The position numbers were made by a program, and so were the translations under genes. Source: an uncultured Chitinophagales bacterium (GTDB lineage: Bacteria; Bacteroidota; Bacteroidia; Chitinophagales; JAHDHT01). From it: a stretch of 35,199 nucleotides of DNA. The stretch spans positions 1-35,199 of the forward strand of contig CALHDG010000282.1 in NCBI GenBank assembly GCA_938023075.1, given 5' to 3'. The notes under the pieces were generated by a model that did no database searches, had not been told where the DNA came from, and worked only from the letters and a program-made list of their open reading frames with translations. This document shows, piece by piece, positions 24,784 through 31,119 of this stretch (its first letter is position 1; every line of letters begins with the position of its first letter).

Positions 24784-26481
24784 ATGCTGCAACAGTTACA
24801 TATAAAAAACTATGCGTTAATTGATGAACTCAACGTGAAGTTTGGTAAAGATTTAAACATCATTACCGGCGAAACGGGTGCCGGTAAATCGATTATTCTG
24901 GGTGCCATCTCCTTAATTTTAGGACAACGTGCCGATACGGGTGTGTTAAAAGAGGCTGCCAAAAAATGTGTGATTGAAGGCACCTTTCAAATTGAGCAGT
25001 ACCAATTAAAAACTCATTTTGAAGAATTGGAATTAGATTATGATGTGGAAACCATTATAAGGCGAGAAATTTTACCCTCTGGAAAAAGCCGGGCTTTTGT
25101 AAACGATACACCAGTTAATTTAAACACCTTGAAAAGTTTAAGCAATCGCCTTACCGATTTAAACACACAGCATCAAAAATTTAGTATTGCCGAAGCTGAT
25201 TATCAATTATATATGTTAGATGTATTGTCGGGACATTTGAAAAAAGTAACACAGTATCAGCAACAGTATGCACAATATCAACAAAACAAAAAACGATTGG
25301 CACAATTAGAAGCCACCTTAGCTCAACAACAAAACGAAGCGGATTATGTCAATTTTCAACTAACCGAATTAAATGAAGCTGCCTTAGAAGACGAAAACGA
25401 ACAAGATCACATAGAAAAAGAACTCAAAATAATAGAAAATTTAAAAGACATTGGTGCTGTTGTAGAACAAATTGACCATAGCATTTTAAGCAGTGAGCAA
25501 AATATGGTAGATGTGTTAAACCAACACATCAATCAATTGAATAAACTAAAAGCAGTTAACCCAAATTTTGGTACTACTGCTAAACGGTTAGAAAGTATGG
25601 TGATTGAATTAGAAGATATTGTAAACCAAAGTAACCAATCGCACGCAGCTGTACCCGTTGAACCGGGCAGAGCACTTGACATACAAAACCGTTTAAACAC
25701 CATTTATAAACTACAAACCAAACACAATGTAAAAACTGTTGCTGAATTGATAGATTTAACAGCCCAATTGAACCAACGGGTAGGCAATTCAGCTGATTTA
25801 GAAGCAGAAATTGAACAATTAGAACAAGGGCTCATAAAAGAGGAAAAAACACTGTTTGATGTAGCAAAAACCCTTTCAAAAAAAAGAGCCACTACAGCCA
25901 AAACTTTTGAAAAACAGTTACAAGCCGATTTAAAACAAGTGGGTTTGAGTAGTGCTCAAATTGTGTACAGCAATCAACTGAACGAAACGGAATTAAACCC
26001 AAATGGTATAGATAATTATAATTTGTTGTTTAGTGCTAACCCTGGCAGTGCGGCAAAAGGTATTAAGCAAGTGGCTTCGGGTGGAGAGCTTTCGCGGTTA
26101 ATGTTGTGCATTAAAAATTTATTAGCAGATAAAGTGGCTTTACCAACCCTTATTTTCGACGAAATTGATGCCGGTATTTCAGGCGATGCGGCTAATATGG
26201 TTGCTCAAAAAATTGACGAGTTATCTAACAAACATCAGGTGATTTGTATTACTCATTTGCCGCAAATGGCAAGTAAAGGTACGCATCATTTTGAGGTGTA
26301 TAAAGAAACCATAGGTAGCGACACCTTTACCCGCATTAAGCAAATTGAGCAAGATGAACGAGTACAAGCCATTGCTAAATTATTGGGTGGCAGCACTACT
26401 GGTGAAAAGGCAATTGAAAACGCGAAGGAGTTGTTATACCAACTTGATTATAAAATTGATGAAAAAAATGAGCAGTATTAG
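24784..26481 (+). CDS. recN: DNA repair protein RecN
   Basis: 565 residues, the normal length of RecN, an SMC-like ATPase that acts in cytoplasmic double-strand-break repair by holding or tethering DNA ends before recombination. Visible: the N-terminal MLQQLHIKNYALIDEL, Walker A GETGAGKSI (about residues 30-38), Arg-rich IIRREILPSGKSRAFVND, a long Gln/Leu-rich coiled coil (about 155-385), the ABC signature ASGGELSRLML, and Walker B TLIFDEIDAGISG followed by the His-switch region ICITHLPQMA. All nucleotide-binding elements are intact. A small gene of unknown role follows 70 bases downstream and may be co-transcribed. Confidence 0.97.
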   Translation: MLQQLHIKNYALIDELNVKFGKDLNIITGETGAGKSIILGAISLILGQRADTGVLKEAAKKCVIEGTFQIEQYQLKTHFEELELDYDVETIIRREILPSGKSRAFVNDTPVNLNTLKSLSNRLTDLNTQHQKFSIAEADYQLYMLDVLSGHLKKVTQYQQQYAQYQQNKKRLAQLEATLAQQQNEADYVNFQLTELNEAALEDENEQDHIEKELKIIENLKDIGAVVEQIDHSILSSEQNMVDVLNQHINQLNKLKAVNPNFGTTAKRLESMVIELEDIVNQSNQSHAAVPVEPGRALDIQNRLNTIYKLQTKHNVKTVAELIDLTAQLNQRVGNSADLEAEIEQLEQGLIKEEKTLFDVAKTLSKKRATTAKTFEKQLQADLKQVGLSSAQIVYSNQLNETELNPNGIDNYNLLFSANPGSAAKGIKQVASGGELSRLMLCIKNLLADKVALPTLIFDEIDAGISGDAANMVAQKIDELSNKHQVICITHLPQMASKGTHHFEVYKETIGSDTFTRIKQIEQDERVQAIAKLLGGSTTGEKAIENAKELLYQLDYKIDEKNEQY

Positions 26482-26551
26482 CATAATCCGCCCAAATAAG
26501 CATATTCTATTAATTGAATAAGATAACTAAATTTATTGCATTATATCAATT

Positions 26552-26905
26552 TTGAAAAAAGAAAGAACCGAAAAAGAGATTCATATTGAACACCGCTGGC
26601 AAGATCTTTTATACGAATTAAAAGGTCGTTTTGGCAGAAAACCCGATTTGCAAAGTCTGTTGTTTTTAATTGGAGTACAAGAGCTCAATCAAATTGGAAA
26701 AGAATTTACTAAAGAAGAAAAGCAAGATTTGATGCATATAGCCATTTGCAAACTGCTTAGTTCTAGAGGTTTCTACACCTTAGAATTTACTGATGAAGAT
26801 GGCTGGCCCCACTACCGAGCCGTAAAAGAGCATCCAGATTTAAACTTGGCAGAGCAAGAGTTTTTCTTAAAACAATTAATATTGGAGTATTTTGATATGA
26901 TTTGA
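26552..26905 (+). CDS. Small conserved-looking hypothetical protein downstream of recN
   Basis: 117 residues with a TTG start at 26552: no ATG occurs in frame until the middle of the protein, and a stop precedes at 26528. The sequence is charged, soluble and mostly helical (EKEIHIEHRWQDLLYELKGR; LQSLLFLIGVQELNQIGKEF), with a Cys and a Trp-Pro-His motif (DEDGWPHYRAV) in the second half. Codon use resembles the neighbours. I do not recognise a named domain. Its position after recN suggests co-transcription but proves no DNA-repair role. Confidence 0.75.
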   Translation: MKKERTEKEIHIEHRWQDLLYELKGRFGRKPDLQSLLFLIGVQELNQIGKEFTKEEKQDLMHIAICKLLSSRGFYTLEFTDEDGWPHYRAVKEHPDLNLAEQEFFLKQLILEYFDMI

Positions 26906-26959
26906 AATGCAAAATTCCAAAACTACAAATCCCAAATTTCAAAAAATTGATTGACCAGT

Positions 26960-27337
26960 ATGGAGGCAATTGAAGATTTTATTTATCGGTACGAAGGTGA
27001 ACAGAAAGCAATCTTGCTGTATTTCCATCATTATTTATATGAGCAATTAGAACTCACTCCAAAAATCAAATTTAAAATCCCATTTTATTATCGCAAAAGC
27101 TGGATTTGTTATTTAAACCCCATCAAACCAAATGGTATAGAATTGGCTTTTACACGCGGTAATGAATTATCGAATGCACAAGGCTTATTGCAAACAAAAG
27201 CACGTAAGCAATTTAGTGGTATCACTTTTCATACTGTAAAAGAAATTCCGTTTAAAGCCATTGATGAAATTGTGCAAGAAGCTATTTTGTTAGATGAACA
27301 AGTGCCCTATGCTTCTAAACGTAAGAAAAATAAATAA
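26960..27337 (+). CDS. DUF1801 family protein (YdhG-like)
   Basis: 125 residues from the ATG at 26960 (an in-frame TTG at 26951 is less likely). The fold signature of DUF1801 is present: an N-terminal helix region (IEDFIYRYEGEQKAILLYFHH reduced here to its core YEGEQKAILLYF), then IKFKIPFYYRKSWICYLNP, and a C-terminal helix after TVKEIPFKAIDEIVQEAI, ending in a Lys-rich tail. Members are small cytosolic proteins; a role in iron handling has been proposed for some relatives. It is 54 bases after the preceding gene in the same direction and converges with the lytic transglycosylase gene 45 bases away. Confidence 0.85.
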   Translation: MEAIEDFIYRYEGEQKAILLYFHHYLYEQLELTPKIKFKIPFYYRKSWICYLNPIKPNGIELAFTRGNELSNAQGLLQTKARKQFSGITFHTVKEIPFKAIDEIVQEAILLDEQVPYASKRKKNK

Positions 27338-27382
27338 TGAATCTATTTTAAAACAAGATTATGCAAATTCATATAATTACGG

Positions 27383-28315
27383 CTAAATCGGCACTTTTAC
27401 CTGATAAGTCTTCCGGCTTTTGTTCGTCAACTTATTGTCTCTCAACCAAGGATTGTAAAATTTCAATAATTTGTAATTCATCTGGTTTTTAAAAGCAAAA
27501 CTCGCTAAATCACTAATCGGTTGATTTACTTGAACTTCTTTAAAAGGCACCGGCGGATACTTATCAGCATCGGTAATTTTAAAACCATATTGCGATGGGT
27601 TTTGAATAATTTCTTTAAATGCCAAAATACGGGGTAAATACCGGCTGGTTTCTGTATTCAGTAATAAGTCAAAATATTTAATATTTCGTTGCCGGTCCAC
27701 CTGTTTTTGCAAACCATTAATGCCCATATTATAAGATGCTGCTGCCATAGTGTAGGAGCCAAATTTTTCTTTTGCCTTTTTAAAATATTTACACGCTGCC
27801 CTAGTTGATTTTTCGATATGATAGCGTTCATCTACTTCGCTGTTCACTTCTAAACCATAACTTTGGGCAGTTGCTTTTAAAAATTGCCAATAACCTTTTG
27901 CACCGGCAGGCGAACCCACCAAATCAAATCCACTTTCTGCTAAAGCCACATATTTAAAATCTTCAGGAATATCATTTTCCCGTAAAATTTGCTCAATTAC
28001 CGGAAAAAAGCGATGCGATAATTTAATCAATCGCAAGGTATTAGAATGCCAATAAGTATTGGTCATTAGCTCTCGGTCAATCCGTTCACGCACTTCAAAA
28101 TCGTGTAAAGGCACACTCTCGCCGGCAAAAGTCATGTGCGAAGGCAAGGTTAACGGATATACGTTAAACTCAATATTGTTGGGCGAAACTGCCGGTGGTT
28201 GCGCCGCACTTAAGGCAAAACCTTTTTTACTAACATTGCTGCTCAACAAAATTAAAATAATTACACCTAAAACACCCAATACACCAAACACGTTTAAGTA
28301 GGTTACCTTTTTCAT
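27383..28315 (-). CDS. Membrane-bound lytic murein transglycosylase
   Basis: 310 residues from the ATG at 28315; the frame also opens with a TTG at 28318. An N-terminal membrane anchor contains a Gly-Val repeat (FGVLGVLGVIILILL). The SLT/GH23 domain spans about residues 95-235, with the catalytic Glu in ALAESGFD, then SPAGAKGYWQFL, and MAAASYNMGINGLQ with the AYN-like motif. These enzymes cut the MurNAc-GlcNAc bond of peptidoglycan with formation of anhydroMurNAc, in the periplasm. The last 60 residues (SDLASFAFKNQMNYKLLKF ... YQVKVPI) resemble a degenerate LysM, as in MltD. The gene follows the DUF2480 gene by 11 bases, so they form an operon. Confidence 0.9.
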   Translation of the reverse strand: MKKVTYLNVFGVLGVLGVIILILLSSNVSKKGFALSAAQPPAVSPNNIEFNVYPLTLPSHMTFAGESVPLHDFEVRERIDRELMTNTYWHSNTLRLIKLSHRFFPVIEQILRENDIPEDFKYVALAESGFDLVGSPAGAKGYWQFLKATAQSYGLEVNSEVDERYHIEKSTRAACKYFKKAKEKFGSYTMAAASYNMGINGLQKQVDRQRNIKYFDLLLNTETSRYLPRILAFKEIIQNPSQYGFKITDADKYPPVPFKEVQVNQPISDLASFAFKNQMNYKLLKFYNPWLRDNKLTNKSRKTYQVKVPI

Positions 28316-28326
28316 CAACTTTTAAT

Positions 28327-28839
28327 TTAATTTTTCGTTCTTTTAAAAATAGGTACAGTAGAACAAGGTTCTCCGTACATGATACTTTTTGCCGTGCCTT
28401 GTAATTTATTGATTAATGCAATATATACTTCGGTGGGTACCTTTGCGCCACAACCTTTAATCACAATTTTGGCATCTATATAGTCTTCCTCCAATAATTG
28501 TTCCACAGCTTCTAAAAAAAGCAATTTTGTCAATTCTTTTTCTGTGCAAAAATATAGTTGGTTGGTAAATGGCTTTAAATAAGTAGCCACCAACATAGGT
28601 GCCCATTGAGGTATTAAAGCCTCATTGGTACAAGTAATGGCTACTGCTTTTTCGCTGTATTGAGCCCAATCGTGTTGTTGCAAAGCTGCTCTAAATTCTT
28701 TTTCTTTCAACAACATTTCTTTATATAAAAATGCCTTCATATCAAAAATAGCATAATGGTTAGCCTTAGGCTTAAATTGCTCCGGATTAATGGTAATTAA
28801 ACCACTTTTAGCCACTCGATTTACAATAGTACTTTCCAT
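28327..28839 (-). CDS. DUF2480 family protein
   Basis: 170 residues. It matches the Bacteroidota-specific DUF2480 family pattern: SGLITINPEQFKP, FDMKAFLYKEMLLKEKEFRA (its second half EKEFRAALQQHDWAQY), VAITCTNEALIPQWAPML, VIIKG-like KIVIKGCG and the C-terminal KSIMYGEPCSTVPIFKR. It is a soluble cytosolic protein with a conserved Cys near each end. No function is established for the family. It is first in an operon with the lytic transglycosylase, the only functional hint. A -7 box lies 51 bases before the ATG. Confidence 0.88.
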   Translation of the reverse strand: MESTIVNRVAKSGLITINPEQFKPKANHYAIFDMKAFLYKEMLLKEKEFRAALQQHDWAQYSEKAVAITCTNEALIPQWAPMLVATYLKPFTNQLYFCTEKELTKLLFLEAVEQLLEEDYIDAKIVIKGCGAKVPTEVYIALINKLQGTAKSIMYGEPCSTVPIFKRTKN

Positions 28840-28889
28840 AAATTACTCATGTTAACTTAAACGAGAAAATCCTCGCTGATGTTACCTCA

Positions 28890-28897
28890 CAAACATA
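28890..28897 (-). promoter_or_regulatory. Putative -7 box of the DUF2480-transglycosylase operon
   Basis: TATGTTTG on the minus strand, 51 bases before the ATG at 28839. The leader would include a small hairpin CGAG-GATTTT-CTCG (28862-28875). Confidence 0.5.
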
Positions 28898-28967
28898 AGA
28901 TTTTAAATTGAGACGGAAGTTTAAATTTTACACGTGTTATTTAACGACAACTTCATCCAATTATTGG

Positions 28968-29085
28968 AAGCGAAACGGCAGAAGAATTTATGAAAGGTAG
29001 TCCCGCTTTCTGCTCAAATACCATTTTGCCAACGCTTCAATGCTATGCAAAAATGGTATAACCGCTCAAAAATGGTATAACCGCG
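28968..29085 (+). repeat. Dispersed intergenic hairpin repeat, copy C
   Basis: GAAGCGAAAC, then CCCGCTTTCTGCTCAAAT and a 10-bp stem ATACCATTTT/AAAATGGTAT (29018-29027 and 29050-29059), followed by AACCGC. The right arm with its flank is duplicated: CAAAAATGGTATAACCGC occurs at 29048-29065 and again at 29067-29084. It corresponds to copies A (6015-6136) and B (21611-21712), with a different but still pairing stem. Confidence 0.7.
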
Positions 29086-29340
29086 CCAATTCTATCTAAG
29101 TGTCTTTCGCCATTTTGAATGTCATTAATTTATACATTAAAAATAATTCAACCTTCATTATTCATTATTCGTTAATCGATATTCGTTATTCATTAAATGG
29201 TCAACCAAAAAATATCGAATATCGAACACCGAATTTTGAATGACGAATTTTTCCATTCGAAAAACAACATTTAGCTGCTAAACAACCCAATGCACTTTAG
29301 TGCTATTGGCTTGGAAATCGGGGCTAGATTGCAGACAACT
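29077..29340 (+). repeat. Direct intergenic repeat of about 250 bp, copy 2
   Basis: Same orientation and content as 21702-21948, with a slightly longer block around the ATTCGTTATTCATTAAATGG motif. Together with copy C it forms a composite unit matching 21611-21948. It occupies the gene-free region 28898-29444; no protein-coding potential is seen here. Confidence 0.85.
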
Positions 29341-29444
29341 GGTTTATTTAAAACCTAAAAATTGTACTCGCCAATACAACGTAGTGAAGATTATAAATAT
29401 AGCCTCGATTATAATAGAAAGCACTCCCACAATCAAGGTACACG

Positions 29445-29478
29445 AAAAAAGGTGTGCCTATTTTTATAAGCACACCTT
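29445..29478 (-). terminator. Rho-independent terminator of the Bax-inhibitor-1 family gene
   Basis: A 9-bp stem AAGGTGTGC/GCACACCTT (29449-29457 and 29470-29478) ends in six T on the minus strand, 38 bases after the stop codon at 29516. Confidence 0.8.
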
Positions 29479-29515
29479 CTAAAATTATTTTATTTTCAAT
29501 TAAATATGTACAAAA

Positions 29516-30235
29516 TTAATCACTAGAACTCATACTCATAAATATGCGCAATACATACCAGAATAATAGCATTAACGAAGCAAACAAGCCTAACGAAGCC
29601 GCTACATATTGATCTTGATGATAACCATCTAATATTTTTGAGGTCTGATACAAAATAGAAGCTCCTGCCAATAAAACCATCGCAGCAGAAAAAATAACGC
29701 CTAAGTTAAATCCAAAAATTACCGAGACTACAATTAAGCCCAAAGCTACCATGCCTCCAATTGCTATTGCCGACCGTAGAAACGAAAAATCTTTACCCGT
29801 AATAAAAACCACAGCGGTTAAGCCAGAAAATAGGAACAAAGTCATAATACCTGCTTTTGGAATTATTCCAGCATCACCAGAATATTGCATCGCAATATAC
29901 ATAAGTGGTACAAAAATTAAAGCTTGTGCAACCACGTACAACAACAAGGCTCCATATTGAGCAGTTCTATTAGTTGATCGATGTGCCCAACGCTCTGCCA
30001 TAGTGGTTACAAACATAAAGCCACCAAGCACTACAAGCCATTGCCAGCCTTGTGCTACACTTAAGCCTACTTTTACCACCGCCGGTATGCTTAATAAAAG
30101 GGCTTCAACACCCACAAAAAGTAAAACAGATAAGGCTACGTGCATATAGGTTTTCTTAATAAAATCGGCACGCACTGCTGCACTTTCTTGATTAACGGAT
30201 ACTGCTCCGTTATAGGTTTGTTCTATTTGATTCAT
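29516..30235 (-). CDS. Bax inhibitor-1/YccA family membrane protein
   Basis: 239 residues with seven predicted membrane segments, typical of the bacterial BI-1 (TMBIM) family. Seen: a soluble N-terminus ending RADFIKKTYMHVALSVLLF; GGFMFVTTMAERWAHRS; GALLLYVVAQALIFVPLMYI; AGIMTLFLFSGLTAVVFITG; and the C-terminal TSKILDGYHQDQYVAASL, with Asp residues in the place of the pH-sensing pair of characterised members such as BsYetJ. Characterised relatives conduct Ca2+ across the membrane or interact with the FtsH protease; which role applies here is unknown. It has its own -7 box (30266-30273) and terminator, so it is monocistronic. It is divergent from the CD225 gene. Confidence 0.93.
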   Translation of the reverse strand: MNQIEQTYNGAVSVNQESAAVRADFIKKTYMHVALSVLLFVGVEALLLSIPAVVKVGLSVAQGWQWLVVLGGFMFVTTMAERWAHRSTNRTAQYGALLLYVVAQALIFVPLMYIAMQYSGDAGIIPKAGIMTLFLFSGLTAVVFITGKDFSFLRSAIAIGGMVALGLIVVSVIFGFNLGVIFSAAMVLLAGASILYQTSKILDGYHQDQYVAASLGLFASLMLLFWYVLRIFMSMSSSD

Positions 30236-30265
30236 AATTTTTAAATAATGTCTTTTGTCGATTTA

Positions 30266-30273
30266 CAAATATA
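30266..30273 (-). promoter_or_regulatory. Putative -7 box of the Bax-inhibitor-1 family gene
   Basis: TATATTTG on the minus strand, 30 bases before the ATG at 30235. A TTAG replaces TTG near the -33 position. Confidence 0.5.
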
Positions 30274-30328
30274 CCATACTTACTTAACTAATATGGTTTT
30301 TTTATTTTTATTGGAAATAAATTAGTTG

Positions 30329-30336
30329 TAGATTTG
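30329..30336 (+). promoter_or_regulatory. Putative -7 box of the CD225-DUF2752 pair
   Basis: TAGATTTG ends 28 bases before the ATG at 30365. A TTG at 30311-30313 is only 15 bases upstream, closer than the usual 19-22. Confidence 0.45.
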
Positions 30337-30364
30337 CCCTTTTATTAATCAACATAAAAAGATT

Positions 30365-30639
30365 ATGGATAGTTCAACAACAAACGGCATTGCGCCCAAA
30401 AATTATTTAGTCGAATCAATTTTAGTAACTATATTTTGTTGCTTGCCTCTTGGTATTGTAGCATTGTTAATGCATCTAAAGTAAACTCCGCTTTTGAAAA
30501 TGGAGATATTGAAGGGGCAAACAGAGCAGCTGCCGAAGCCAAAAAATGGGTAAAATACGGTTTTATTGCAGGTATAGTGATTGCTGTGTTATATGGTGCA
30601 TTTTCCGCTATTACGTTAATGGGTATTGCGCAAGCTTAA
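30365..30639 (+). pseudogene. CD225/dispanin family membrane protein gene broken by a one-base frameshift
   Basis: From the ATG at 30365 the frame reads MDSSTTNGIAPKNYLVESI, then the CD225 first membrane segment (LVTIFCCLPLGIVA), and then runs into a TAA after LLMHLK. One frame over, the rest of the family continues directly: IVNASKVNSAFENGDIEGA, KKWVKYGFIAGIVIAVLYG, to the stop at 30637-30639. The family pattern is CCLPLGIVAIVNASKV, so one base (an A in GCA-ATT) is missing at about 30463. The two halves together give about 92 residues, the normal size for bacterial CD225 proteins, which have two membrane segments and no settled function. The cause may be a real mutation, a sequencing error or, less likely, programmed frameshifting. 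The downstream DUF2752 gene overlaps its end by 14 bases. Confidence 0.82.
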
Positions 30640-31021
30640 ACTTGTTTGTTTCGTCTTTGTGTTAGGATGTATACTTTTTGTATATAGAATCTATTCGCCG
30701 GGTGAAACTAATTTTTTTCCTACTTGCCCTTTTTATTATCTCACTGGATTGAAATGTGCCGGTTGTGGTTCGCAAAGAGCACTTCATTGTCTGCTTAACT
30801 TAAATATATCAGGAGCAGTTTACTATAATATTTTTATGGTGATGTCTATTCCATATTTAATAGTCGCTTTCACTTTGGATTTAGTAAAACACCGATCTAC
30901 TAATTTGTCCAATATCAGAAACCTCGTTTTAGGGCAGATAGTGGTCAAATTTTTCCTAATACTTATCTTGTTTTTCTGGGTTGTCCGAAATTTCTTTCCT
31001 GAAAATTGGTATTTGTATTGA
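30626..31021 (+). CDS. DUF2752 family membrane protein
   Basis: 131 residues with a TTG start at 30626, the only usual start between the preceding in-frame stop (30617) and the family core. It overlaps the CD225 frame by 14 bases, suggesting translational coupling. The DUF2752 signature FPTCPFYYLTGLKCAGCGSQ is intact, with three Cys (CPxY...CxGCGSQRA), followed by two or three membrane segments (VMSIPYLIVAFTLDL; FFLILILFFWVVRNF). Function is unknown. In Bacteroidota CD225 and DUF2752 are commonly adjacent or fused, so a shared membrane role is a reasonable inference. Confidence 0.87.
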   Translation: MRKLKLVCFVFVLGCILFVYRIYSPGETNFFPTCPFYYLTGLKCAGCGSQRALHCLLNLNISGAVYYNIFMVMSIPYLIVAFTLDLVKHRSTNLSNIRNLVLGQIVVKFFLILILFFWVVRNFFPENWYLY

Positions 31022-31032
31022 GGTAACCCATT

Positions 31033-31065
31033 AGACCTGACAGATTTTTGAAACCTGTCAGGTCT
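31033..31065. repeat. 15-bp palindrome, copy 2 (AGACCTGACAGG type)
   Basis: Arms 31033-31047 and 31051-31065 pair with one mismatch (A at 31044). The core is identical to the palindrome at 5848-5890. It lies between the convergent DUF2752 and DUF4874/DUF4832 protein genes, so it may terminate transcripts from both sides. Confidence 0.8.
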
Positions 31066-31119
31066 TGAGCATATAATTTGTATGTTTTTATTTTATAGAG
31101 CAGTCAGCAGATCTTACTA

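Noticed and set aside
29300-29482. 60-residue open frame upstream of the Bax-inhibitor gene terminator
   Set aside because: It runs from the direct repeat into a terminator; the same frame is not kept in the other repeat copy, so it is not a gene.
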